A stretch of 64,000 nucleotides of DNA, from the NCBI GenBank assembly GCA_018907035.1, contig JACCIC010000018.1, positions 496,001-560,000 on the forward strand, given 5' to 3'. Under the pieces are notes generated by a model that was not told where the DNA came from, did not search any database, and saw nothing but the letters and a program-made list of their open reading frames with translations. Position numbers and translations under genes: made by a program. Source of the DNA: Sycobia sp. Sy_11 (lineage: Eukaryota; Arthropoda; Insecta; Hymenoptera; Epichrysomallidae). Numbering within the stretch: position 1 is the first letter of the stretch; each line of letters begins with the position of its first letter. Positions 50,921 to 64,000 of this stretch are shown here, in pieces.

Positions 50921-52352
50921 TAGGAGCAGATTTATTAATATAAGCGGCGCGAGAGTCGTTGCGAGCTTTAATGAATATACAAATTATTCTACGTGTAATC
51001 AAGATGTTTCGATTTTTGAATTCCGAATTGATTCCAATTCATACAATTTTCGAATTCTTTTCTTTTTGAAGCGCTGGCCAGATTAATCGGAAAAAGTTAT
51101 CACATGTTATGGATCATGAAATTCGTTCAAATTAAGACAGGTTCACAAATATTCCTTGTACATATTAAAAGTAACTTTTTGTTCGAATATTATTTACCAA
51201 GTGAATAATAGTTGAAGGTTTCATTTGTCAAGATCAATGAAAGAGGGTATGGGATTTTACTGATAAATTCGGTTCAAATTGTAGAGATAACTCTGATTAG
51301 TCTGAAAATTAAGCTATGAGAAAATTTTAGGACCTAATCCAGCGGTTAGCAAGGAATTCTTACTGGTAATTAGTATACGTCTCTGTGATTATGTGTGTTA
51401 CATACCTTTTTTAATAAAAAATCCTTATTTCCCACGATTAAATCGAAAAACGTTTTATTGCAATGATTTTAAATGGCCTATGTTGCCAATTTCTCATTTC
51501 TTACTTGTCAACTGAAGACAAGACGGAATTTGTCCGTTCAAATATAGATAACTGTCTGCCTTATTCTAAATGAAGAAAATTCTGATACAAACAGCGACAC
51601 CTATATGGTTCAGTAGAAATTTGGCAGTATTCCTTCTATTTTAAGGAACCAAAAGTCGGGGTTTTCATTGAAGGAACTCCTCGGACTACTGTCTGGCATA
51701 TCACATTTAATTGGACGAATGAATAGTACATTTAGGTAGATTCTGAAAGATTATATAGATCATTTTGGATGTAATAGATTAGAGATATTTCACTCAATCT
51801 GAACCCACTTCGCTACCCAAGTACCATGTCCCCGTCTTGTGAAATTCTAAAGAATTTTAAAGATTTATATCTAAAAGTCAATACAGATCTCAATTTCAGC
51901 TATAAATCTGCCAAATGTAACAAAAAATCAAAACTTCAAAGTATACGAATTGAATCCGAGTAATCTAATGCAGGATACTGACAGATACACCGACATCTCA
52001 ATCTCTAACGTTTGGATCTATACAAGAAGCTTATAGCCTTGATTGAAATAGAAATATTTCACCAAGGTAACAATAACGCTCATTAATAATATCACACAAT
52101 ATGTAACTACGTATCTTTCGAAATAATGGACATAAATGAAATTCCATTATTCATGAAAGTAAGGACAATAATTTAACATCCACTGGAGCTGCGAAAGTCG
52201 CTCAATTAACATTGAATTGAGCTAAAAATACTCCAGAATCGTTACAATGGAGACCAGAAACGAAGTACAAGAAATGATTAAGAGATAGGCATATGTATCG
52301 TTCGAAATAAAAGAATGGAGAATTTCAACCGAGCCTTTCAAACGAAAAGTAC

Positions 52353-52353
<1 letters not shown>

Positions 52354-52413
<60 letters not shown>

Positions 52414-52650
52414 TCCGACGCGGAATCCCATAATTCAGAATCTCGTGTGTATAGGCGCATATATTGCGAAGGAACGCATAAGGAGGACAGGATTTTCAAA
52501 GCGGCGCACCGCGCTTCCATTGTTGTATGCCCTCCCCGCCTCGCTGCGGCGCTACCACCGAGAAACTTTTCCGCGCGCTCGCGCGCGCGTCCGACTTTCT
52601 CAAGCTGACGAGATAGAGGGAGAGAGAGAGAGAGAGAGATATCGCGCGGC

Positions 52651-52686
<36 letters not shown>
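52354..52686 (+). repeat. (TA)n, (GA)n, (TA)n tracts
   Basis: TA tract 52354-52410, GA run 52617-52640 and TA tract 52653-52686. Confidence 0.9.
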
Positions 52687-52688
<2 letters not shown>

Positions 52689-53300
52689 CGTCGATTCCGA
52701 TTTCCAAGCGAGAGCCACCCTTCGAGCCGCTGCCTCCCCCCCCCCGACCGTCATTGTCCCGCACCGGAGAGAAATCCCGCAGGGTCCGCGAATCCTACCG
52801 ACCCATAAAAGGCGACCGCCGCGTCGTCGTTGTCGCGCTGTCCACCTCCGGGAGGAGGGAGGCCAATGGGGGCAGGGGAGGGGGGGGACCATCCGCGAGT
52901 CCCGCGGCGGCAACGACTTTTCCGCACAATAGGCCATTTTTCCCCGTCTCGCTGGCGCGGTCGCGCGAGCGCGCCCGCATTCCGACCATTTTGCGCACAA
53001 TAAGCGGGGGGAGGGGCGAGGGGTGGGGAAGGGCGTTGGGGAGGATGGAAGGGAGGACAATGCCCTCGACCAGGCCCAAAGGGCCGGGGCATCCGATGCT
53101 GCGTGCTGCGCCTCGGCGAAGGCTGCCAACGACAAGGCCGCTCTGCGAGCGCTTCGTCGCTTCTTTGCGCGGCGCGCCTGACTCCTAATTGGCCTTATTA
53201 GCCCGCAGGGGCTCGGCAGCCTCCGTAAAACCTCGCAGCCTCTTTCCCCCCCTCCTCCTCCTCCCGTACTCTCTTTTCCTCTCCTGTCGGCGGAATTGCT
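52480..53300. promoter_or_regulatory. CpG-rich block just upstream of exon 53703-53614's 3' side
   Basis: GC-rich sequence with C- and G-runs (52735-52746, 52875-52888) and many CGCG motifs, interrupted by a (TA)n tract at 52653-52686. It lies downstream in transcript order of the 53.6 kb exon. No exon with matching phase was found in it. Confidence 0.25.
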
Positions 53301-53375
53301 CGACTTATCTTTCTTGCGGCGCGACGGTATTCCCTTTCAATTTATTATAGAATTCGTTCTGAATGCGCGTTCGCG

Positions 53376-53377
<2 letters not shown>

Positions 53378-53420
<43 letters not shown>
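53378..53420 (+). repeat. (TA)n tract 0.2 kb from an Mhcl exon
   Basis: TA tract just downstream, in transcript order, of exon 53703-53614. Confidence 0.95.
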
Positions 53421-53422
<2 letters not shown>

Positions 53423-53613
53423 ACTGTAATATTGGGATGGGATATGTGTTTGTATTCGTATATATAGTATCTGTGGGTGGGGAGTGCGTGCAATCTGCAC
53501 TCACGCGGTGTATGCACGGAACTCTTGCTCCGATTCAGAACGAGGGAGGGGACGAGGGGTGACGGGTGCAAGGGGACAGGGGAGATCTTTCATAGAAACA
53601 CTTTTGCTCTTAC

Positions 53614-53703
53614 CTTGGCCTCGAGTCTGTCGTTGTCGTGCTTGAGATGGTTGCGCTCCTGCTCCAGCCGGTCGACTTTCGCTCGCAGCACCTCGAGTTC
53701 CTC
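53614..53703 (-). CDS. Mhcl: Mhcl/Myo18A exon: start of coiled-coil tail
   Basis: A 30-codon exon, phase 0 at both ends, between acceptor CAATTCTAG and donor GTAAGAG. The peptide EELEVLRAKVDRLEQERN and the following LKHDNDRLEAK show regular heptads with Leu/Val at a/d positions and match the first tail heptads of Myo18A (vertebrate counterpart ending DRLES). The preceding intron is about 9.0 kb. Its 3' partner could be either the 325-codon exon at 36100 or directly the exon at 32058; both joins keep frame. Direct joining to 32058 gives the order seen in vertebrate Myo18A. Confidence 0.93.
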
Positions 53704-55089
53704 CTAGAATTGTAAATTTTTATCATTGACAATTTGAATTTATGTCTTGTATGCATTATACAACCGAATTTGTATACAATACTTATGATTAATTAATTGT
53801 CATGATTTTTTGGTAATTTAATTAAATGGAGCAATTATAAAAGTATAAAAGTTTGTTAGACTTAAGTAATCGAATAAAAATTTTACGTAAATTCTCTTTT
53901 AGAGTAACATTTTATGTAACTCTCTTTGCACGCTAGAATGTTGACATCGTGATATTTTATATTTTATTTTTCTATATGATTTTCTACTTACACTCCAAAT
54001 ATATCATCTATAATTAGTAATAAAATCTAATTTTATACCCAAGCTTTTCCATATTATGGAAGTAAAATAGTACTATGTTCAAGACGCGCATAAAATTGTT
54101 TTTTTTTTTTTTTGATACCCTGTGATTATTTTTTACGTTTACCACATTAAAACATTGTCACAAGGCATTAAACTTTTCCGATACTGTCAAAAGTCAGGTG
54201 TTAATTTGCATTTTACGCCTGATTACGCACCTGATACTTATTTGTATATAATTTATATAGCAACGAATTTTTCTACTCTAATGTGCAAGTAACTTCATCA
54301 GTGAAAAATTTTACTTTCACGCAATTATTATTACATTGGTTTTTCATATTACGAATTGTCTCCGAAGGTGTGGCTCAGTATTTATTCTTGCGAAAAGAGC
54401 GATATGTTTCATTAAGATAGTTCGCTTATACGGATACATTTACTAAAAAAGCCTTCTCAATTACAGTTAACGACTATACATGTACAAGTTAATTATAACA
54501 CTGAAAAATATTTCTTATTTGTACCTGGGAAATGTTGTTTAGCGATGACCAAATAGTAATTAATTAACCTTACTAGCCCAACTTCCACTTATCGAAGAGT
54601 GAAAGTCACTAGTCGAGAATGATTTTTTACTTTTTTCTTTTTTTAATTTAGAACAGAAATTAGGATTCTGCTTTCTCACAAGTATAACCACGAGTATTTG
54701 CGTGGAAAAAGCATTCTCTAAAAAATTTTAACTAATTATACTCCGCCACCGTTGCGGGCAGAACATTTGGAATCTGGGACTCGGTAATTATTGTGACCAA
54801 CATTTGTTTGGGCAAGATACGGTGTAGCAATGGGAAAAAATTAGAAAAATCGTACGTCCCTCCTCGTACGAAAACTAAACTCCCCCACCCCCCACTAACC
54901 AATTCGACCGCTCTCATCTTTGAACGTTAATAAAGATCAGCTGGTGGCTCAAAGCCTCCACCCCCCCCCCTCGTTGCGCTAATCATACAACTTTACGAGT
55001 TGAGCGCGCGCGCAACTACGACGACGACACAGCGATGTAAATCCCGGCGGCTGCGCTGCGAGAGCGAACCGGCTGGGATGAGAAAAAGA

Positions 55090-55092
<3 letters not shown>

Positions 55093-55135
<43 letters not shown>

Positions 55136-55286
55136 GCAAGCAAAGCCAATCGAAAAGTATCTCGAGGGCGCGCAGGCACTTTTACCATAAGGCGCGATAT
55201 AATAATCCGAGCGAGCATCTATTATTACGGCTTTAATGAACGCCCGTCGCCGTCATCATCGTCGCGATCAGTGCGCGCGTCACGAT

Positions 55287-55335
<49 letters not shown>

Positions 55336-55702
55336 TCGGAGCAGTCTCTGACGCAGTCCTAGACGGGGCTGCGATTCGCGAGACCAACGCCGGCGCCGCG
55401 GACTCGTTGCTTTTCTTTCTCCCCCGTCACCCGTGGGCGCGAGCGCGCGCCCGCCCGATGCCGCGAATTGGGCCGAGGCGCCGATCATGCACGGCCTCTT
55501 TTAATGGACTCGGGTTATCGCTTCGTTTTTCCCTGCGTAAATGAGAAAGATGGAAAGAGGATGGGCGGGGGGGGGGGTTGTTGAGCGAGCGTGCGAACGA
55601 GACGGAGAGTGAGAAGTTGCTCGTCCGATGGCCTTGGAAGAGTCGATTTGCCGGGTAATCGATGGTTGAAAGCCCTTCTCCGCAATATTTCAAGTTGTTC
55701 TG

Positions 55703-55762
<60 letters not shown>
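55093..55762 (+). repeat. Three (TA)n tracts
   Basis: TA tracts at 55093-55132, 55289-55332 and 55708-55762 in the 9 kb Mhcl intron; a G-run lies at 55569-55578. Confidence 0.95.
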
Positions 55763-55766
<4 letters not shown>

Positions 55767-57494
55767 ATAAAGAGGCGCATCAGAGAAGTATTTTAATAAA
55801 GGCATAGACGGGTTGAAATTAATTTACATTCGCTTTAAGTACCAGTTTCTGCGAAATATATATGTACGTATATAAAATCGCGCGGAAGATCTATGAAGTG
55901 TTTACGCCTTGCCTCCATCTCGCCGTGCTCGCCCGGAGAAAATTAAAGCGGAAAATATTTTAATGCACGATTAAGGTGTTTGGCGCCTATATAATCCTTG
56001 GACGATTAGCTCTTATTTCGTTAAAATCTGAGAGAACGAGATTCGAACGACTTCTACGCCGGCTGACGTATATGCAATTTTATTGAAATTAAAGGACAGA
56101 GATTTGAGGATGATCGATCTACGTAAGAAAATCCGTAAAATTATCACCCGATACGCATGAGTAATGTGTCTATGACGCGTCATTCTATTTGATTTACCAT
56201 CACGTATGCTAATCCTATAATTTGAATAATTTACGATTTTCAAAAACGTTGGATCATTACATTAATATAATATACGGAGCATCTTCTAAGGCAATGGAGT
56301 TGTTAAGCCGTTTATACGTCTCATGGAACCTGTCCTCTTGAATGTTCGAAGTTCAACGTAGAATCCGCGAAGAACTCCTCCCGATAACGCTAAGTATTGT
56401 CGTATTTCACCGGTTCCCCGTCACTTATTCTTTTGAGCCATTATAGTTAAACTCCCGTCTATTAATGGTTAATTTGCCTCTATTCTTGATCGATAAATAC
56501 ATTATGCATATTGTAATCACAGTCCTAATGCTTAAAATTACCATAATTATGGTCCTAGTAATTTTAGATTACAGCTTAAATGAAATTAAAAGATCTATTG
56601 GTAATCTTTGAAGTTAGATCAAATAAGAACAAAATTATAAGTATCCGAACAACTAGGACACCTGGTGAGATTATTAGTGGAATGACTTGTACTATAATTC
56701 CAAACGTACCAAACCGTTTTTTTTTGGTTGCAAATTGATTCTGCCCTGAACCAGCTAAAGTCTATTTATTAATTCATTGTATTATATTATATCTGCCATA
56801 TTGTAAGTATTGCAAATAGAACATTTTATAAAATGTTTAGAATCGAAATTTAATCTGACATTGGAATTCTAAATTTTTAATTTCTAAATTTTTTTCCATT
56901 TTCTCATTCTTATAAACTTCAAGTTCATTTATATTTTAATACGTACTTCTAAGTAGCTTTATTTTAATTATTTCATATATTATGCAGTATGCATAATTTA
57001 AGAATAGCACGTGAATTTATATAAATTGTTTTGTAAAGTAATGTATAAATAAGAAAAAATAACAATGAAACCCCCGACTCTATAACTGAAGATAAACAGT
57101 TCAATCAGTATTCAACCATTAAATATGCATCCGTACAGTATAGAAATCTATTTAATAGTTTTGTACAAATTCATGTTGAATTTACAGATTAATAATTTAA
57201 AATTTTTATTCAATCTTATTCTTATTAAAATGGCTCATTTTATTTACAACCTTCTCGAAATCGATCTAGTATTAAGTAAAAATAACCAATGTAGTTCCGT
57301 GCTATTGACTATGCATAGATATACAATCTAAAATTTGTAACGGCATAGGAGCAGGAGGTAAAATATAAATTTCAAATGAAGATCTTTGACCTAAAGTCGA
57401 CGAGCCCCTGTCAGTGGTTACAAACGCGTAAATTATAACATATATACGCACGATGCTTCAACGTTATTATAGCGATTTTACGAGAAGCGCCAAC

Positions 57495-57497
<3 letters not shown>

Positions 57498-57547
<50 letters not shown>

Positions 57548-57931
57548 ACGCCGCTTGCGAGCGACGAAACTCCCGCGACTCGGCGCGCTCTTTCGCGGAT
57601 CGCTCGAATCGTCGGTTAAAGGGAGAGTTTCGAAAGGCTATTAAAGCCCACCGACCGACCCCGCTCCGCGAGCCCGCGCGCGCGCGCGCGCCCTCGTCTC
57701 TGGTTACTTCTAAACGCGGCGCGCGCGAGAGACACGCGCCGGCCAAATTTGAATCTGGGCCAGAGCCCCGACGCAGACGCGGACGACGACGCGCCGGGCG
57801 TCGGGTATCTCGCCGCTTATTCTTCTCTCCCCTTGTCATTGCCCGCGGATTTGTCACGCCCGCGCGACGGTTTATTATCCGATTCCGCGAATGCCGCACG
57901 GTGTTCCGCGGAAGTTTGCCGGCGATCTCTG

Positions 57932-58019
<88 letters not shown>
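57498..58019 (+). repeat. (TA)n tract and long (CT)n tract
   Basis: TA tract 57498-57543 and a CT tract of about 84 bp at 57935-58019, separated by a CpG-rich block. Confidence 0.95.
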
Positions 58020-58023
<4 letters not shown>

Positions 58024-60925
58024 GTACGTTTATAATTTTAATTGCCGAGGCGGTGGAGGGGGTGCGATTTTCTTTCGGTACGTATCGAAGGGCAAACGAC
58101 TGTTTTGCCAGATGTATACGTAAAAAATTTTCAATCGAAAACTGCGTACATCGTATCATTCGATAACGTAATAATTTTTTCGAAACTTCGTCTTTTTTTT
58201 TTTGACCAAAGAAAGTCCGCTAAAATTACACGCTATGGACATAAATATACATATATACTTCCTGCTCTACCCGATACATTTTTTACACTTGTCCGGAAAT
58301 TGCATTACTTCGAAGGCATTCGGAGAGTTGCTGTTATTACACGAGTATACCAAATATATTTCGTATGTAACCATTACACAGTGGCGAGCGTTTCGAAACT
58401 TGTATAACTCGTACGACGCTAGTTCTAATAAGTTTGCGAACGGAAACCGATCCATACGTCGCAGGTTCGCAGATAAATTTGACGCGACGGCTTTTCTTGT
58501 ATAAACGTTTCACATCTATTTTGTTTTTATCTACATTTTTATATGATCGGGGATGATGAGAGGGGGAGGGGGCGGGGCTCGCTGCGCCCCAACGAACGTC
58601 GGACGTATTATCGGTCATTCGATCTGGCACCCGGGCGCCTACGGCGTTTTAAATTGGCGAGGACGAGTCTTCTTGCGGGCGGGATTGCAACGCGCGTCCG
58701 CGCGGCCTCTACGTGTCGTTGAAACGCGCGTATTGGCGAGTAACGCGTAACGCACACAATACTTGGCAACGGTCGTTGTAAACGCAAAGTTCAACGGGCT
58801 TTGATCCATTATGTAATATGATTCTTTTTTTCTCTCGTAGCAATATCGAATTTTATATTATGCGTAACTGTCTATATGAAGCATGACGTATAAAGTTGCG
58901 TGTAAGTTCAAATAAAAGAATCAATTTTTTTCCATTTTTGAGCGAAATTTTTGGGCGGAATTTTTTTTTGAACGTATTTAATTTTATATTTAAAATTTAA
59001 GTAGTTGGGAGGTGTCTACGGAGTACTCAACTTATTTAGAAGACGAGGGTTTTCCGTCAAGAATCGAGTTCGGGGAAAAACGAAAGGGGGGGGGAGCAAC
59101 GATAATGCCGCGTAGCTCGTGATTTCTTTTAAAAAGTTCATTCGCGAATCCGACGTTCAATGATATTCTAGAATCGCGCTGTTCAGCATTTCTTTAAAAT
59201 ATGAATAAACAATATTTGAAAATTAATCTGATGTTGTTTTTAAATTTTTGACAAGGAATATTTTTATTTAAGGTACAATCTATAACTTTAAAAATTTATT
59301 ATTTTTAAAACAAAGTTTTTTGCTGAAATTTCTAGAAAGTATTTGAAATTATAAAATAATAATTTCTTTTAAAGGAAAAACGCGAATTGTTACACGCGTA
59401 TATCTAAATTTATGTAATGTCCAATGCGAGGTCCAAGACTACTTTTATGCACTTTTTCAAGAAATTCCATAAAAAAATTTAAACTTAAAAAGTTGAAATG
59501 TATGATTACGAACGCCTGATCGGTTAAACAATGTAGATCATTCGGCGCTTCGATCGATCGTAAAAAATTTTCCTCGTAATTCGTATGGAGGAAGTAAGGA
59601 ATACGTGATAGTTACTAAAATTCATGCAAAGATCAAAACTGAACTGCTTTGCAAAATAGTCTACATAACACGTATAATATACATTTGGTTTGATATAGCA
59701 GATGTTGGGATTGATTCTCTACCTTTCATGAAGAAAACTCCCATTTAAAGAATATGTTTTAATTAATAAATTAAATGTGTTAAATTATATATGCTGAATT
59801 ATAGATGATAAGTTATGTACATTAAATAATGACGTACATTAAATACGTTAAATTGAAGAACGGATATTAATAACACGCGTAATTCTGCGTATTATTCTTA
59901 CTCGTATGAATCTTAAACGAATTATTAAATCTTTACACGTAGAATGAATTTATTAATCAAAATTAATCAAAAATTACGTACGTTTTTCAAGTAAAATGGG
60001 TAGAGTGGGGATAAGGTAGAATTCAGTAAAAATTGAGCCACGTGGCTTATCCAAATTATATTCTCGAAAAAAAGCAAAAAAAAAAAATAACCAAGGTTAA
60101 TATTACATGAAATTTATTAATCCCATTGACTATTAATCATACACCGGAGAGTAGATAATAACGCATAATGAATTGTGCATCCTACTGTCGCATAAGTCAA
60201 GCGAGCCGCTGCTAACGAATCAGTCAAATCTTAGCTCTAAACAGTCTTTTCAAATGAATAATAGGATCGCTTCGATTCAAAGACAATATTTATACATTAT
60301 CTACTTGTAAAGCATTATAAAAAATGTCAAATTTTCCTTAAATTTTGTCAGTAAAAAACTATATATATATATATTGATTAAATATGATTCGGACACATAG
60401 AGTCGAAAATGAGAATTTTGTTAGAAATAAATGGAAAATTTGATTATCAAATAAGAAACAGTTCGATAGCTTACGTATAACGTTGCGTTTATTTAGGACA
60501 AAAAATATTACTAACAATTACGAAAAGTAGATAATAACCAGATGTCGATTGAACGAAAGGAATAATCGATCTGAATTGCGAAAAAAAAAAGATATTTTTA
60601 AACAATATGGTTCAATATCAAGGACGGCGATCGATACATCAGCTTTACAATTATATTGGATATTTGCGACATTTTTGTTTTCAAAAAAAAAAAAGAAAAG
60701 AAAAGAAAACAACGAAGAAAAAAACAGCCATCATTCCGAACTTCGAAGAACCAAGAATATTTTTTATACATTTCCACCGAATCAATATGAGGATGAGTGG
60801 CCGGTGACGAACGCGTTTTACAATATGGAAATGATGCCGCTTTAAATTTTTTGCATTACCTTGTCCATCCTCATTTATCTATATTAATTTATCTAATTTA
60901 AATTATGTGATTCGCTATTTATAAT

Positions 60926-60933
60926 ATAATATA

Positions 60934-60972
<39 letters not shown>

Positions 60973-61079
60973 TCATCATTAAAACTGATGCTTATGAATA
61001 AGATCAACATTTCTCCAGCCAGTATATAAACTAAAAAAAAAACATTGCGTAATACAAAAACATTTACAGAACGCAAAAA

Positions 61080-61132
<53 letters not shown>
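60926..61132 (+). repeat. (TAA)n and (TA)n tracts
   Basis: TAA array 60926-60969 and TA tract 61084-61132 in the 9 kb Mhcl intron. Confidence 0.95.
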
Positions 61133-61135
<3 letters not shown>

Positions 61136-62694
61136 CATACATGAAAAATTTGAAAATTTAATTTGAATAAAAAATAAAGAGTGCACCTGTGCAGCCACGC
61201 CGCACCTCAGAAACGAGATTTCTCCGCGATCGTGTATACGTAAGGATACGGGGATTCGCTGGCTCGGCGCGCCGTTGTCTTCGCATCAATCGCGTCGACG
61301 AAAGGCGTAGATAATGCGCGAGGGAAGACTGAGGAGCGTGAAATACGACTATATATATATCCGCCCTCCTTCATCCTTCAGCCTCACCTGCGCGCGCGCG
61401 CTACTAGCGATTCTATATATATATATAAATAATTGCGAGAAGCTCGTAGCGCTGCATCGTGGCGCGAAAGCGCGCATCATACACGCGTATGCAGTAATAA
61501 TCGCGGGCCCGTTAATATTGCTCGCGCCTCGTGACTGCAGTGCCGGTGCGCAGAAAATACACGATATGATCGGCGGGCCTCTCTCGCAGCCGAGGACGCC
61601 TGTCGCTCTGTAAGGCGACGGGACGACGAGGGAATCGCGCGGTACAGGGGTTGAGGGGGGGGGGGGTAAAATCGCGCCCGCTCTCCTCTCCTCCGCGCGT
61701 ACAATTTTTGCCGCGCTCGTCGCTCTCTGCCGTTGGGCGGCGTGGATCTCCGCCGTCTGCCCAATTGGTCGCGACGCGACATTCGCAGCAGTCCCGGCAC
61801 TTTTCGTCTGTCTTCGACCAAGATCGAAGCGCTCTGCTCGAACTCGATTAATAGTTTTTCTATGCTCCATTACTTTGCGTTAATTTACGTTCGTATTGGC
61901 CACCACATACATTTATAAGTTGGAGGTTTGAATTCGCCGAATGCACGATAAACGTCTCTTTCATCACTGACTGACAGGTGAATTAGAACAAAATGTTATT
62001 CTATGCGACTTCTGTTCTACTATGCATTATTATTGTAATGCACGAATGCCTTACTTTTTTCTAATTAATCATTAAGATTAATTGATTGTTGTTGTATTAG
62101 TCTAATTTACCGTGATTTCATATACTTAAGTATTATTTTATTTTACTAAATAACAATTGTATGGTACTAGATATTTTGTATTCAAACGAATTGAATCCAA
62201 GGAATCGAAATAAATTAAAAGAGATTAAAATGTATTGCGTCGTATATGCATCATGATCGCATTAAATATTACGAGAATACTTATTCATAGGATCGGCTGC
62301 ATGCACGATTCAATCCGTTTCAATCCAAAACATTATCGAGAGCCGGTACCCAAGCCATATCGACAATGGCTAATGAACTAAATACAGTTAATTTTATATA
62401 GGAATTAAACGCATCGAGTCGTATGCCCGCTTCGACGTGCTTTAATCATTCGCAATATAAGGTTTGTTGTTTTTTTTTTTACCGTCCACCTTATTTCTTT
62501 TACTATTAGGTCGTAGCTGTATTATTGAAATTTTTTTTGTTCCTACGAAATACGCGCGTGTTATATGCGCGTCGTGCCAAAATTATCATCGTGGCCATCT
62601 TTTCTATGCAGAAAAGCGGCGGAGGGGGGGGGGAGGTTCCAAGAAAAATTTACATCTACATCTATTATGAATATCTTTATCAACGCCTCCTTAC

Positions 62695-62838
62695 CGTTCT
62701 CGCCTTCAGCTGGTCCTCGGTCCGGTGAACGTTGAGGAGCGGCGCCACCTTCACGTAGAGCCTCCACCAGGGCCATTCCCTGACCGACATCAGCTTCCTC
62801 ACGTTTCTCTGGATACACCTGACCGCGAGGTCCTGGAG
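62695..62838 (-). CDS. Mhcl: Myosin XVIII (Mhcl/Myo18A) exon: neck-tail junction
   Basis: First visible coding exon of the class XVIII myosin heavy chain on the minus strand, 48 codons, phase 0 at both ends. The acceptor is TTTGTTACAG at 62839 and the donor is GTAAGG at 62694. The peptide begins LQDLAVRCIQRNVRK and continues WPWWRLYVKVAPLLNV, which is the segment after the IQ motif of Myo18A, where the lever arm passes into the tail; the vertebrate protein has the same WPWWKL-x-V-x-PL pattern. Myosin XVIII is a myosin II-like actin-binding protein, thought to co-assemble with myosin II filaments and to act in cytoskeletal and membrane organisation rather than as a strong motor. The upstream motor and IQ exons are not in the 1.1 kb left of the window, so the gene continues past position 64000. 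Confidence 0.93.
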
Positions 62839-62898
62839 CTGTAACAAACAAAAAAAACGAACAGAACGTCAGAAACGACGCTGACTTTACACGCGTTT

Positions 62899-62901
<3 letters not shown>

Positions 62902-62957
<56 letters not shown>

Positions 62958-63274
62958 TCGGATCGGCGAATATCGTCGCTCGCGCTGCTCTGTGGCAATG
63001 GCTGGTGGGTTTGGGAGGGGCCGGGGGAGGGGGCGAGCGAATTACACGTTCGTACGCCGCGCCGCGTCTCTCGGGCACGTTGCGTCACTCCCGACGCCTC
63101 CCGTCTTCTTGTGTTTTTCAACCGCCTGCGGTATCATTATTTCTCGCTCGTGTACTCGGAATTTCGATCCTGGCCGCGGCCTCCATGGCGCAGGTTTATG
63201 ACCGCGGGCGGGGGGCGGAGGGCCGTGGGGGAGTATTGGGTCTGTCGACCGACTACCTCCGATGCGCGCTTCGC

Positions 63275-63319
<45 letters not shown>
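62902..63319 (+). repeat. (TA)n tracts flanking a GC-rich intronic segment
   Basis: TA tracts 62902-62954 and 63276-63319, upstream in transcript order of the first visible Mhcl exon; no further exon was found between them or up to 64000. Confidence 0.95.
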
Positions 63320-63322
<3 letters not shown>

Positions 63323-64000
63323 GTGCTCGAAAAGCTTGCGAAATTTCTCTCGTAAATAGTCAAAGCGGGGGAGTAGTTCGAGAATGGCGAACGTTCAAAA
63401 ATTTACGGTTTCTCTATATTATGTGCGCGTCGGGTACGTAATTAGCCGCGGGTCTTCTGAAAAAGTGACGGTTTCTGCTGCAAGGCAGATATCATTGGCG
63501 ACTCGTCGCGAGCAAGTGTATGCACAACTGATGCATAATCCAGCTTCAGAAGGGAACGATGGATCTGCCGAGGATTTTATCGTTAATTGAAAGTCTCGCT
63601 ATATATGAAATACACGCGTACGTTTAAAAACGGGACGGGTCGTGAAAGCTAACATAATAGATTTAATTTGCAAGTTTATTGCGCTCGCGCCTAATTAAAC
63701 GAATATACGACCGTCTAGGTACTTGGCACGGGCGATAAATGATCGAGCCAAGTGTTTACTTCTCGATGTGTTAACGTGTACGATCTTTTGAAATTAAGAA
63801 GAAGAAAAAACATTTGTCAGTTCGTTTTTCATTTTCTTTTTTGTTTTTTTTTTGTTTTAAATCGAGTTCATTCATCCCAAAATTTACGAATGAAACGTTT
63901 ACAGTGCCGCGATTGAATGCCAAAAAATAGCGCATACGGAAATAAAAGCTATCTTGTAATGAAAATTTAAATAAATAAAACAAATGTCTTTGTAGTCATT

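Noticed and set aside
52338..53188. Long overlapping open frames on both strands (up to 265 codons)
   Set aside because: They arise from (TA)n tracts and stop-poor GC-rich DNA, and have no recognisable domain.

Overview
The window is insect nuclear DNA, most likely hymenopteran. That reading rests on four things: AT-rich intergenic sequence alternating with CpG-rich blocks, very dense (TA)n, (GA/CT)n and (GT)n microsatellites, an arthropod-type BEL/Pao retroelement, and an intron-rich gene with insect-style short exons. The order assignment is inference; no species is claimed.

The main gene lies on the minus strand and fills the right two thirds of the window. It is the neck and tail half of an unconventional class XVIII myosin (Myo18A; Drosophila Mhcl). 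I traced exons by hand from 62838 down to about 24.8 kb. In transcript order they are 62838-62695 (neck/tail junction with a WPWWRLY motif), 53703-53614, an optional 325-codon exon 36100-35126, 32058-31699, 29885-29731, 28018-27895, 27812-27358, 26716-26404, 25944-25681, 25350-25013 and a short terminal exon starting at 24888. All junctions are GT-AG and phase-compatible. Without the optional exon they join into 749 codons of almost continuous coiled coil followed by an acidic tail end. The motor, IQ and any PDZ exons lie beyond the right edge. Introns reach 17.5 kb and carry most of the microsatellites and several CpG-rich blocks.

The left third (1-24.4 kb) is mostly intergenic. It holds: a gag-only, pol-less BEL/Pao LTR retrotransposon (8056-12649, minus strand) with a tRNA-Phe primer binding site, a polypurine tract and two LTRs of very unequal length, inserted in a (TA)n/(GT)n microsatellite; the last coding exon of a plus-strand mitochondrial complex III subunit (UQCR11/6.4 kDa type, 18485-18638) with its poly(A) signal; and a short element at 23.15-23.50 kb that carries a hammerhead ribozyme motif between two (GTAT)n tracts. 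A possible terminal exon of another plus-strand gene touches the left edge.

The items most worth follow-up are the hammerhead-bearing element, the large phase-0 exon interrupting the myosin coiled coil below a CpG-rich block (a possible internal promoter or motor-less isoform), and an acidic reading frame that continues in frame past the myosin stop codon. Most other long reading frames here are translations of microsatellites or chance openings and are not annotated as genes.
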